A stretch of DNA of 64,000 nucleotides from Melampsora larici-populina 98AG31 (taxonomy: Eukaryota > Basidiomycota > Pucciniomycetes > Pucciniales > Melampsoraceae), in assembly GCF_000204055.1 (NCBI RefSeq), contig NW_006768778.1, forward strand, positions 1,010,789-1,074,788, written 5' to 3'. Positions 11,048 through 22,467 of this stretch are shown here, in pieces. The position numbers and the translations under genes were made by a program. The first letter of the stretch is position 1, and every line of letters starts with the position of its first letter. Below the pieces are notes generated by a model. That model was given only the letters and a program-made list of their open reading frames with translations. It was not told the DNA's origin and did not search any database.

Positions 11048-12817
11048 CCTTTGTTTGTTCTCTTTGTTATTCACTCTGTTATGTTTCACTCTGAGTAGTT
11101 CTTTCATCTCAAAATCCTCCCTGTTCCTTCAGGTTTGTCAAGTTTAGAACTTGCTCTCTTTTATTTTTGTCAGTGGTAGGTCTTGTCAACACTAGAGCTG
11201 ATCATAGTTATCAACCTTTACAAAGGTTCTCTGTGTCAGATTCTCAGTGTTGTGCTTAAAGATCTTTGTTTTCCTACATGTTTTATGTGTTGTTTTGGCT
11301 GTTTTGTAATGTAGTGGTGAAGTGGGGGTAGTCCATGCTTCAATTCTCATTGTGATTTGAAATCAAGTGAAGATGATTTCAGGCATGGTTATTTATCAAA
11401 TAAATTCTTGAAAATCAATCTACTTGAAGTCCCAAAGGGTTTTCTCTTTTTGAGTGATAAGAACTTTTGATTTTTTTACCGTAATTGGGTGGCTGTAAAG
11501 TTGTATTTCCATGACTGAGATGCTGATTTCACAAATTTTCTTTTTTTACAGAGTGCAAAGGTTGGAAGAGGACATCCGTAAAATTCATGATGTGGTCAAC
11601 CAAAGGCAATTTTGCATGATTTGTTTTTTCAGAGTGTCAAAGTCATAAAAAAAGCATGTGGCAGGTTTTTTATAGAAAACTTTTGGTAGGCACATTAGAC
11701 TAATCATTAGTAGCATGAGGCACAACCACCACATCAGAAGAGATGACATCACATATTGCATCTTGATACATAGTGAATAACTCTATTCCATATTGAAGAT
11801 AGAGAGGTGTTGGATAGATCAACACATTGTAAACATGAAGGAGGAAACTCATTGGGAAACAGAATAAGAAACTGATGAAATACTTTGCATATGGGACACA
11901 CAACACATGTAGAAAGACTTTGCATCATGATGTAATGAACCTTTGTTGCACAAAATAGGTGTAGAAAGAGAAGCATTGTAAACTGGACACTTTCCTGTTG
12001 CTTCAAGTGCATAAGATGAAAGTTTTGTTGTTAGATGTACAAAGAAATCATTTGAGGAAAAAAGAATGAAAAGCATCAGCTAGATTGATTTCACACTGAA
12101 TAGGTGAACAAAAAGAAATGTAAAATCCCTGTGGTTCACCCCAGAGAACTTTTATGGGCCAAAAAAAGAATATAAATAGAGCACAGGTTTAGAGGGCAGA
12201 TTCAGCTCCACAAGCCATCTTGTGACTACACCATAGAAAGGGAGTCAAAGCCAAGCTCTAGCCTACCTAAATCTTTTATCTTCTTGCCAAAAGGCTGAAA
12301 CTCTTTTACAAGTTTCAGTGCTTCTGGGGGGGACCCCAGATTTAGCCGTAGGAAATGAGTGATTACAACCACTGGCACGCACCAAGACCCCAAAAAGTTA
12401 CTATTCAAAGGTTCTCCTTGTTATGGATTCAAAAATTTCCATAAACTGGTACAAAAGTTCAAAGGTCCTAGTGGTCCCAGCAATCTCAATCAGAGAAGAG
12501 TCAAGGATTCAAAATCTATTCAAACCCAATACCAGTGATGATCTTTTCATCTTATGGTTTGTATCTTCAATTGTTTCACTTATCAGGCCATCATTAGCTG
12601 TGTGTATCTTTGGGGGAACACTTACACAAGCACATACTAAATCTTTACTCCTTCATTAATTTTTATCTTAAAGAACTTAGCGCTTATACCATATATCATA
12701 ACATTCAACTTTTTTTCTCAAAGTTTTCTTGCTAAATACAACTGTATAGACCATAATGTTTTGTTACAGTAGCTCAGAGCTGCTGCTAGATGACAAGTGA
12801 TCATCATTGAATCTTAC
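11048..12817. other. Long non-coding stretch, no gene recognised
   Basis: AT-rich DNA. It may hold the rest of the copia LTR at its left. Minus-strand open frames around 11700-12076 overlap each other in several frames and resemble nothing known. A short spacer at 12177-12240 precedes the acetolactate synthase fragment. Confidence 0.4.
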
Positions 12818-13091
12818 CCAAGCGGATTGTACCAGTGCAGCACGAGGTACAAAAGCTAAAAAAACGATTGAAAGTTTTCATAAAACAAAAATAATAGGAT
12901 AAGGAAGACTTACCATCAACTCTTCCAGTGGCTTGATCATCAAACCTTACACCAAGAGCAATGATCACATCCGCATCTTGCATAGCCAAATTAGCATAAG
13001 CAGATCCATGCATACCCAACATATGTAGAAACTTGAGATCCTCTTCATCAAATGCACCCATCCCCATCAAATTAGTGGCTACAGGAATATT
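12818..13091 (-). pseudogene. Acetolactate synthase (ILV2-type) gene fragment, two exons
   Basis: The part from about 13091 to 12914 encodes a block typical of the central domain of thiamine-diphosphate acetolactate synthase: [44 protein letters not shown]. It ends at a GTAAGT donor. The next exon (12855-12818) reads [13 protein letters not shown] and ends at GTAAGA. The enzyme makes acetolactate or acetohydroxybutyrate for Val, Leu and Ile synthesis in mitochondria, and a full gene codes for roughly 600-700 residues. Only about 70 residues are present, with no coding before or after. This is a retained or captured fragment, and its intron shows that it came from genomic DNA rather than from spliced mRNA. 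Confidence 0.85.
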
Positions 13092-15024
13092 CCATCAACA
13101 CCCAAACCAATCAGGTGTGGATGTCGGTATCGGATTGGTTTTGTGTTGCCAACCCAACACCAAATCATTGGTTTTTCCCATGTCGGTTCAGCCAACCCAA
13201 TATGAGGAGTGAGGATTTTCCATATCGGGTATTGGCAACACAATATAGGATGGAGACAATTTGCCTTTTCCTTGCTTGAAAAGCCTTGCAACCAATCTTT
13301 AACTACGGTATCAGCACATATTGCTTCAGCAACACGATATGGCCAACCAGATTTTTCCTTGACTAGTAAAGACAGTCTGATGCTCTTAAAGTCTTCCAAA
13401 AATTGCAGTTTGTCATTGACCTGGTCAGCACTATCAGACATTGAACAAAGGCCATCTGGACCTTTCTTCCAACATCTATCTGCCAATTGAAACCCCCAAT
13501 TTCTTGATTGTTTGTTTATAAAGGAGCGCTGGTACTCAGAGATCAGTCAAACAGCTGAACAAAGTCAGAAATCATTAATTTTTTTCAAGCCTCTTGGTGT
13601 GTGCACTTTGTTGCGCTACCCGGGAACGAACATAGTGTTAGATGTTTGTCCACATTTAGATACAGACTTTTGGCTGTATCTGGGACCAATATCTCTATTT
13701 GCCCCTCCTCCATTAACTTCTGATGACCTTTCTCAATCTTTATTCAACCACACACCTTTTTGAATTCACCTTTTTCAATACTCACTGCTTTGCTCAGATG
13801 TCCTCAAAATCTCATCCATTCTGTCTAGTTTTCCATCTACTAGTTTTGATTGCAAGTTCCCTTGTTTTCAAGTCTTCTCTTTCCTCAAGTCTGTTATTCA
13901 ATCAGTTTTTCACTTGCTCAACTTTTTTTATGTCCTTTCCTATTCATTGTAAGAGCTTTTGATTTTGGGTGTAGTCATGAGGATCAAGCGGGCTCAAAAT
14001 GGGTTGTCAATAACACATGATTTGATTGAAACTGATGTGGTGCAAGGACATCACAACTTGGTAATTACGGAAAGTGGTGTAGAAGTGAGCAAACAAGGAA
14101 GGTCTGGAAGACGGTTTTGAAATATTTAGTCAAATAAAAACAATATATACAAGTTGAAAGTGCAATCACCAAACAGCAATCTGATCATTATGAGGTCAAC
14201 AGAAGTCATTTGACCTCTTTTAGTTTGCTGTTTTGTGATCTGTATATGCAATTTACAACTATCTCAATGTGCTTCTTGAAATATGGGCAAACCAAAATTT
14301 GGTTTTCAGGTCAGATAATATCTGAAAACAATTGGAAGGTGCCCTACGTTTGGCAGATCCAAGTGCACTCATTCAAGAATTGCAATATTTATGCACTTGT
14401 GATAGCACTGTGCCTGTGGAGGGTGCCCTAGATGTCCTGGGCCCTTAATAATACAGATGCAAGCCTTTGTACACCACGGGGTAAGTTTTTGTTGGAATAC
14501 CAGCAAAAAGTTAGTCGTGTCAAAATCTGGCTGAACACTTGCCAAAATCCCAGTGTTTTACCAGATTTCGGCTGGTACAGCTATACCAGCTGATTTCCGG
14601 TCAAAAGCTGGGATTTTGGCCAGATTTTGGCTGGTAGGCCGTCAAGATGTCAACCAGTCTTTTGGCGAGCAGAAGACGGTAAGAGGAAATGTCTTCAAGG
14701 AACGTGAAACCGGAGGTTGTGAAGTTAAGGTCCGGTTTTCACAATTGCCTCCATAGACGTGGTTGTAGCCTCCCCTTTTTTATTCTGACAGCGAGAGAGC
14801 TCCCAGAATCCATTCTTTGGTCTGAGAGCTCCTCCACATCTTCCTCAACATTGATGCCTTAACCCACCAGGGGTGGATCACGTGGCTATGGGAGGGAACA
14901 AAAAGGTTCCCTCAATCAGCTCCCCGATGATTGGCAGATAAACTTTGCTTGGAAACATCTCCTTGGAAAAGGTCTGTAAGCCGCCAGATGGCTTGTCTAA
15001 CAGCGGTAAGGCGATCTAGCCATT
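13092..15024. other. Non-coding stretch with a 136-codon minus-strand ORF and an inverted-repeat cluster
   Basis: An open frame at 13079-13486 (-) is not recognised and overlaps the acetolactate synthase fragment. At 14491-14640 there are inverted motifs, ATACCAGC/GCTGGTA repeated and CCAAAATCCCAG (about 14534) facing CTGGGATTTTGG (about 14608). These could form a hairpin or be the ends of a short foldback element. Nothing else is supported. Confidence 0.4.
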
Positions 15025-15026
15025 TA

Positions 15027-15226
15027 GGGGATACAAAGTAGAAAGCCGGGCACGTGCCCGGGCATGTGCCCACAAGTCCAGATCCCAATTTTACAGCCAA
15101 AATTTGGGATGTGGACTTCCGGGCACATGCCCGGCTACGTGTCCACAAGTCCAGATCCCAATTTTACAGCCAAAATTTGAGATCTGGACTTGTGGGCACA
15201 TGCCCGGCTTTCTACTTTGTATCTCC
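15027..15226. mobile_element. 200-bp MITE with GGGATACAAAG-type ends, TA-flanked
   Basis: The ends read GGGGATACAAAGTAGAAAGC (left) and, reversed, GGAGATACAAAGTAGAAAGC (right). TA sits on both sides. The interior is strongly palindromic, with CCGGGCACGTGCCCGG and two direct copies of a block beginning CACAAGTCCAGATCCC, 73 bp apart. A diverged relative lies at 52214-52377. Confidence 0.8.
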
Positions 15227-15228
15227 TA

Positions 15229-16836
15229 ATTGGACCACCGCGCCACTGATCATCTGGCGGCGAGCATCCACCACCAGGCAAATCTTGCCGTACGGCGGTA
15301 TTCCATGGCCGCCAAACAATGGTACGGATCACCCCGTGGTGTAGGATCACCCCGTAGTGTACTTGTTTCAGCCCCAGGTGTATGGGATAGTCCACACAGG
15401 CACTGTGTATATCTCTTATTTCAACACCTAGGTGTCATGCTGAATAGATCAGATTTGCCATGTTGATCTAGGAAAATGATAGGTGGTACCCAAAGGCACA
15501 ATGGTACCACCACTTTCCATGACATAATGGAGATATTATTCTTGGGGCATTCCTGAGAAATTATACCCATACCAAGGATACTATTGAGAAAATGTAAATT
15601 TGTGAAAATTTTAATCCTTTTTCCACACGTAGTTTCCTCTCAGGTTTCCTGAATATCTCACTGTGTTGGATTATGATACTCAGTCATCCTGTTTCTCTCA
15701 CTCCTTTGTGTTATTCTAGCCCGCCCTCCGCCGTTGGGAGGTAGTGAGTGTTTATAGTACGTTTGGTCTCTAGTTAGTTTTCTTTTGGGTTTCTACTAAT
15801 TTTATATTGGGCTGGTCAAAAGTGCAAATGACCCTAGTAAGTAGTCAAAGATCATTCACATAGGAAATATTGTAGTGTAGAGGGGTTCTGCCTAGCCCAC
15901 TGTGCAGAGCTCCCCCATATACGGTTGCAGGTGGTCCTACCTTCCCCTGCTCTTTTGGGCAGCTCCCCAAGAAACCAATCCCTCTCTTAACAGGGGAAAT
16001 TATGGTTTACCTAGGGCACACCAGCTCAGGCAGAATACACTATACAGAACATCTGCAATGATAAAAACCATACATCTACCTGACCACATCTACAATCAGA
16101 TATTGTAAGACTTGAGAATGGATGAATCTGGCAATCATCCATCTGCTGTTTTGTTGTGAAATTACTACATCCATCAGAAAAAGCGAGTTTATAGGCATAA
16201 CCTATTGGAAAACGTTGACATCAAGCAACCAACTAGCGGCAAGAATGATAAGCGATCATGGGACACAAAAACTTAGGATGATTTCCTGAAGAACATTGAA
16301 GTGATTAATTTAAAAGCATATATTGATAAATTTCTATTCCACAAAATTTAAACCAGAAAAATCATTAGACAACAGACAATACAAAACAAGAAATGCATCA
16401 AATCCACCCAAAAAAAAATCTTATCTCATACACACGTGTAACAGAAAAATTATTCAGGAAAGCCCATTTTTTTTATTATGGCAAAAGGTATTAAGGTATT
16501 GAAAAAAAGATTTGTGATTGAAGATTATTTGTTATGTCTACTATCTTTCCTCGAGATGATGATTTGTTTCCTGGTGAACTCAAAGAGACCTGGCCCCATA
16601 CAGCTCGACAGAAACGTTTACGAGGTAAGGTATGATTATGGAAGAGGTTACGCAAGAGAAGTGTACGGTACAATGGATTGAACAGCTGATGAAGCTGATG
16701 CTATCAATCCACGACGCTCGTAAAATGCCATGGTGTGAAGGATAGGTGCCTGGACGTGAATGAGTTCGGTATACATCGATCTGCTCTCGTTGGTCTGATT
16801 CTTGACGTTTAGAAGCCAGCCAGACTAAGCTGCAAC
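15229..16836. other. Intergenic, no gene recognised
   Basis: 3' flank of the receptor gene. A possible hairpin GGTGGTACC...GGTACCACC lies near 15482-15512. No supported coding. Confidence 0.4.
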
Positions 16837-19272
16837 TCAGTGTGAGTTTCGAGTTGCCTGTCGAAAGGTCCATTCGATGAAACTAAGAGAGATAAAAAAG
16901 GGTTGAACCAAAAAGGAGGTGGGCAAGGAAGAGTAGAAGAAGAAAGAGATGTCAGCCATGAAAAGGTCAGATCCGTGTCAATGAGAACAAGAATTGCTCA
17001 CATGAAAATCACCGCATCGACCCAACCTGAAGACATGATCAGCCATTTGGATATCGCATTCACGTATGGATTGGGATGCATGTGGCCCATCTCGAGTACC
17101 AATCGGGCCAATGAGACAGAGAGCAAGACGGTATACTGTCATAATTTCGTTGAGTGTCAGTCTCAAACCTCTGAATGTGCGAGGGCATGATTACTCACAG
17201 CCGCTGGGTAGAGAAGCATCAACATGCTTGCCCGTCTATTTAGCTCTTGCCCACTGAGTCGTTTAATGTTGTTCGAGAATGGGATCAACGTCGTTGGATG
17301 TGAGCGCTGGATTCGTTCAATCGGAAGGGGCTCGATAATAACCGCTCTTGGAACCCGCACCGGTTTGAAGGTTTCCTTGACCTCTTTGGTGAGTGCACTT
17401 GAAGCATTGCTTTGTGTGTAACTGAACCAATTCCAGGATCTCTGCGCTTTACACAATCCTGGTCTTAAAGGCGGTTTCTGGTTTACGTCTTCTGAAGCTG
17501 GAGTTGTGGTTGCACTCCCTTCTGAGCTTGGTGAGACCACAGGTTCCTCCGGTGCGATGTCTGGTGGGCCCGTCGGACCTGACACAAACGGCTGACGCGT
17601 GAATGGGAGCTGTGTGGGGACTGTTGATGTTGGACCGGCTAGAATGGAATAATTGCCAAAGACCGAATTTGATATTGGTGCTGGCTCAGTCGAAGGATCT
17701 TCAACATTGGTAGAATTCGATGGCTGTGATCCTAGCCCGACTGAAGAGATCTCGCTTTGCGATGAAGTTGAGGTGGTTTGGAATGGCGGAGGTGCGGATA
17801 GAGTGAAAAGCGGGAATGGGTTATTAATGTCAGGTTTGATAGATACACCAACGGTTGAACTGGTGCAGGAGGGCGGAACAGATTGAGGTGGAAGGATAGA
17901 AGATGTGTTAGGCTCCAGGCATGCTGTTTGAGGATCCTTGCAGCCACTAGCGGGAGTGGCAGCCTTGCCAGAGGAATTCAGCCAAGACCCGTCAGAATAG
18001 CGAGGAAGGGGACACAGTGGCCGCACGAGAGCGTTTTCTCTTCCGGGACCAGCTTGAGGCAACGGCGCTTCGGTCATAACGATTGGTTCGACAAGAGCTG
18101 TTTCCGAGTCCTTTGACACTTTGCGTCCTGATGCGGTGCTGACACTAAGCGAACGAGCCTTATCGATCAAGACTTGTACCGATCCCCTTCTTGATTTAGG
18201 ATGTGCACCGGGTAAATCCTGTTCAATGACAGAGTCTAAGCGAGTACGTGGACAGGAAACTACTGCAAAAGAATCTTGTCTACGAAAGAAGAAGAACAGC
18301 CGCAAGTAGAGAACGATCGTCACAAAAGAAACAACCACACTATATAACCACATAGGTTCTATATGTCAGTTTCCAATCTCACTTACTCGTTCAACGTTTG
18401 TAAAGACTCACCGTGGGAGAAATAGGGAAAGTTGGCCATAAAGCTCGCCGTGAACGCCATAAAAACAGAAGCCCTCGAGGTCTTCCATTGGGTTCAAGTA
18501 GATCCCAATTCCAGATATTATGCATCCAGCCAACCAGACCAACCCAAACAGGATAGGAAAAGTCCATGGTCTAGCAAGAAGCGCGGCAAAAATTGACATG
18601 GGCCGAATCAACAATGTGTAGGTCACGACGGCAATGCTATACATAAGAACACTCATCAGTAAAGCAGAACTGCTTTGCGAGGATGGAACATGGAAAGACT
18701 TACCCCACTGTCCAGAATGAGCTTGTCAACACTGTGGCCTCATAGAAAAACCCATCCGCTTGACATAATGGACTTGCTCTATCGAGTTCACCCCCCCGTA
18801 ACAGATGAATTGAAGGTATCAAGACAGACAAGGCTATTTAAATTGAAGACGAAGACAGATAACCGGAATTAGCCGTCGATTGAGTATGATCAGGTAAACA
18901 TGGCTCATGAAGTGAACTATAAGAAATGTAAGTGACCTGTGCTGATGTCGGATATTCCTAGTCCCAAAATCAATTTATGCCGAACTTTTTGTCTCCATTG
19001 GGGAATAAATATGAAGGGCAAGATCATAGTCACACCACCAAGTGCTGACTGATCATCGGAAAAGAAGCGTCAGATCATCTTCTGTAAGCAATGATAAGGT
19101 AAAGTGGCAAGAAATGAACATGAAAGCGGATAAGGATAAAGACAATACGTACTAGGGCGGTGATGACAGTGTTGATCATGTAGATATGCTTGAGTCCGAA
19201 TGTGACGGCATCTGCTGTTTGATCACTGTGCATGATTTCCAACAAGGGTACAGACAGATGATCTTGAGACAT
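16837..19272 (-). CDS. Seven-transmembrane receptor, Git3/cAMP-receptor-like (7 exons, about 621 aa)
   Basis: Exons: 19272-19153, 19048-18937, 18776-18704, 18651-18412, 18339-17199, 17135-17002 and 16882-16837. All phases close and the gene ends at TGA. Predicted membrane segments: TM1 (GGVTMILPFIF) and a basic loop with HKLILGLGISDI; TM2-3 (FFYEATVLTSSFWTV, then VLMYSIAVVTYTLL); TM4 (FPILFGLVWLAGCIISGIG); TM5 (VVVSFVTIVLYLRLFFFF). A very long Ser/Pro-rich cytoplasmic loop of about 340 residues follows, then NRRASMLMLLYPAAYTVLL (about 549 on, TM6) and a short TM7 with WLIMSSGWVDAVIF. The NRRA..LLLYP block and layout match fungal nutrient-sensing GPCRs. The ligand is unknown. The first ATG with a short extracellular N-terminus was chosen. 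The exon 3 acceptor (GATAGAG|CA) was picked for phase. Confidence 0.75.
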
Positions 19273-20322
19273 AGTGTTGAAGTATTGATCCCGACTTCGA
19301 AAGTAACAGCAAGGAGGCCCTGCCAATCGTGAATGACCACCGGTCGTTGATAGTTTCAAAGGAGCGTGACACAGAAAACCCAAAAGACGAGAGATCTGAC
19401 AGAGACAGCGAATAAATTAAGGATGAGTGAAGGATAGAATGGGAAGTCGATCCGATCTGGAGGGAAGACTCATAGTAATAGCTTTCTGCTTCTTTGAATC
19501 TGAAGATCGGGGATTTCAACCTCAACCGGATGGCGCCTCTTCTCTGGCACTTCTCATCCAGGCCGACAATCAATATGGCTTGATCTTCTCTTAGACCTGG
19601 AGAGACGGTTCAACCCCAGCAGGGGCCTGAAGGAGGAGATGGCTAGTTAACTCTGAGTATACCCACGGCCAAGTGGATGAATGGCTGATCAACATACTTG
19701 CCACCTCTTGCCACCCTTGTGGGTAACTGGAAACAATCTTGACCGTCTTGATGGTGTTTAAATCCAGTCCCTCTTTGACTTATTAGCCACTTCTCTTCTG
19801 ACTTTGGAGAAGTGGCCCATCGAAAAAATGTCTTCGGGATGCACAAGATTGACCCAACGGATCTGCCTCCGTACGAATCATCGGTCATCAAGTCGGCTAG
19901 ATGATTGGCAACACCATTTTGCTTACGTTGGATTACGGCATGAGCGGTACTGTCTGAGGACAAAAATCTAGTCCGTGCAGGCCCATGTAGTTCTGCACCT
20001 TTGAGTGAGAGCGAGCTCAAACCACGCCGAGGTACGGGCATGGCTGACCGGGTATCGCGCATTCGGTGGTAGTGGTAAGACGCTCATGGTCTGGTTCGAA
20101 GATGTTTCACATGGCCGTCGCAAAAGTCGTACGTGAATAAGTACGTTGAAGGTTTTGATTCATCAATTGGCTCTAAAGTGCCGCTTCACTTGAGTCACGT
20201 CGTCAAAATCCACAAAAATGACCTTCCTGACCCGAAATAAGCCCCAGTGACCAGGTGCCGACCCTGGACAATGTCCAGCCCCGTGGCAATCCTCAATCTC
20301 ATCGAGGATCCCGTTGATCTTA
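19273..20322. other. Receptor upstream region with unassigned open frames
   Basis: This should hold the receptor promoter. Minus-strand open frames at 19643-20062 (139 codons) and 20163-20325 (ending KRHFRAN) are not recognised. The second is cut by the insertion at 20326, so part of an unknown gene may once have crossed it. Confidence 0.35.
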
Positions 20323-20325
20323 TCA

Positions 20326-21329
20326 GAGCATCCGCACTCGTGCGGTAAGTCGGGTGCGGTAAGGTTAAATTTACCGCAAACGCGGGGTCTTTTCCACACC
20401 GGTGAAAAATTAGCCCCGCGGTAGTTAATTTTCGGTCATTTTGCGTTAGCGAATCGGTAAATTTACCAATTGGCTAACGCATGCGGTATCACACATCACG
20501 ACTTGTTCCCGGCAACTCGACTCCAAAAACAAAACTCAACCAGACCTCCAACACCAAAGTCAACAACCAATATCTCCTTTTCACCACTCACACACGATGA
20601 ATTCCAAGCCTTACAGTTGCATGAATCAACTCGAGAACGTTCGACACCGATCGATGTCTTCAATTGAAATAAGTCAATCAACCATCTTGAACTCGACTCC
20701 AAACCATTCAGATGAAAATGAAAGATGTCTAGATTCATATAGCTATGTAGAGGTCAATATTTAAGAAAATCAACATTAAAAGACCAATCATTGGAGGACT
20801 TTTAGGATCAAGTGATACAAATTAAAAATTGAAGTTTGGATTTTTATTTCCTAGTTTTAAATTCTTTAAATCTTTTACAAGATCATTATGTGTATTCAGA
20901 CTCATTAAAAGCTTTCTCGATGTAGTAAAGCCTTTGTTTTTTAATTGGAATTCATGTATTAAGATCTGAACAAACTCATGTTAAATTTGTAATTTTAAAT
21001 TAAGATCTATCGATCGAGTAGATGAACAGGATGATATCGGGTCTTCATGTGTAGATGGAGTATTAGTATCTTAGTGCAAAGAAGAGAACAGTGCCTCTAT
21101 CACATGAAAACTGGCCATGAAAGCAGGTGATGTGTACTCAAAAAATTAAAACTTTACCTTACTGCACAACCGGTGCGGAGTACATGCACTATCTGTAAAG
21201 TTATAAAAGTTACAGCGCTGCTAATGCAAACGAGTGCGAAATTTGGTTGAGTTAAGTAACTTTTTACTTAATGTTGTGTTTGTTACCGCACGTGACCAAA
21301 TTAACAACCGCAAACGAGTGCGGATGCTC
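20326..21329. mobile_element. 1.0-kb non-autonomous TIR element with TCA target duplication (Harbinger-like)
   Basis: The ends are GAGCATCCGCACTCGTGCGG and, reversed, GAGCATCCGCACTCGTTTGC. They are flanked by TCA (20323-20325 and 21330-21332). A 3-bp duplication and GAGCATC start resemble PIF/Harbinger-type elements; a second element at 43558 begins GAGCATCTCC with TTA flanks. Inside near both ends are TTACCGCA-type motifs. No transposase was seen. Confidence 0.75.
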
Positions 21330-21410
21330 TCAGCACGTTATTTTGTTGATATTCAAAACTTTTGTAAGGATTGAGAGATGAAAACGCGAGAATGATGAAT
21401 TAATCAAGTA

Positions 21411-21837
21411 CAGTGGGTCTCATCAAAGCCCAACTACCCCGCGCCCGCAAAGCAAAACTTCAAGTTCGAGATGAATTATACACACCTCATAATTACATAG
21501 CACACATTTTAATAAGCTTAATGGGCTCGGGGGACCTATCTCATTCTAATCCTATGAGGATGGACGCGTGCGAGGCAAAAAAAAATTTTTTTAGACATTT
21601 GGGCAATATTTCAAACCGAGCACATTTAAACACATCCTTAGGCTTACTATATGGGTACCAGAGGGTAATATATGGCTTTAAACTTGGTAAAAGTGGGTTC
21701 CCAAAGCGGAATCCAACCCCAGATCAGTCAAATCGCACGGTGAAAATGACTTTTTTCACTGATTTTCGAGGTCCTCAGAGGCCAAAATTTTGAACCCCCC
21801 CTACGGGGGGGTAGTTGGGCTTTGATGAGACCCACTG
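21411..21837. mobile_element. 427-bp Tc1/mariner-type MITE, TA-flanked
   Basis: A perfect terminal inverted repeat of about 30 bp begins CAGTGGGTCTCATCAAAGCC on the left and ends with its exact reverse complement. TA sits at 21409-21410 and 21838-21839. A 126-codon open frame crosses the interior but has no recognisable domain and probably is chance. Confidence 0.85.
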
Positions 21838-21846
21838 TATCTGAAC

Positions 21847-22229
21847 CACTGCCAGCATTAAAGAGGTTCCCAGATGGGAATCTGGGTCCTAGTGATCAGA
21901 TTCCCATCCTGCTACTGTTACACAGTTCCATGAATATTTCCTGAGTAGCCATTGTGATATATGTAGTCAATATTTTGAAATGTGTGTCTCAATCTGAGCA
22001 AAGTTACAGCATGTATTACACATGATTTTCTTATCTAGATGGGCAGACAAATGAGCGGACCTGTATGTAGCTGATAGCTAAGGATTTACTCAGAAGTTTG
22101 CACATATGTAGTGTATGCTTTATGGCTCAGATGTGCAGTTCAAGATGATTTGATGCTCCATTCTTCTCTCAATGATATTCCCAGCCTAGGTCATGTTCCG
22201 ACCAGGGAACCTATTTAATGCTGGCAGTG
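21847..22229 (-). mobile_element. 383-bp MITE, copy B, inverted relative to copy A
   Basis: Same TIRs (CACTGCCAGCATTAAA) and same length as the copy at 10661-11043, reversed. AAC sits on both flanks (21844-21846 and 22230-22232), a 3-bp duplication as in CACTA-type elements. It lies only 9 bp from the preceding MITE. Confidence 0.85.
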
Positions 22230-22232
22230 AAC

Positions 22233-22467
22233 ATCTTGTTCAAGTAAGTTGGACATTGACAAAAATGCAGTGAATGTTCAAATTCTTGCCGGACATCCAG
22301 CTAAATTGTCTCAATGAGTGAATTCCAAGTAAGGTATGCTATGTTTATGAGCTGAAAGAGATGAAGTACCTTCAAGTTCTAGGAATACCAACAGTTTTTA
22401 AGAGAAAGATAAGGGAAATAGAAGGATCACTGCAATGAAATTGTCAAAGAAAATGAATCCATTCAAT
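22233..22467. other. Short spacer after MITE copy B
   Basis: No feature recognised between the MITE and the 3' end of the DUF4470-type pseudogene. Confidence 0.4.

Noticed and set aside
11700..12076. Overlapping minus-strand ORFs of 68-87 codons
   Set aside because: Present in all three frames at once with no known motif; a sign of stop-poor DNA rather than coding.
19643..20062. 139-codon minus-strand ORF
   Set aside because: Composition is plausible but there is no recognisable motif, partner exon or conserved context; left as unassigned.
20050..20105. tRNA-like signals (TGGTAGTGGTAAGAC and GGTTCGAAG)
   Set aside because: A-box- and B-box-like strings are present, but no acceptor or anticodon stem could be paired.
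21413..21793. 126-codon ORF inside the mariner-type MITE
   Set aside because: It begins in the TIR, has no domain, and the element is of MITE size; likely chance.
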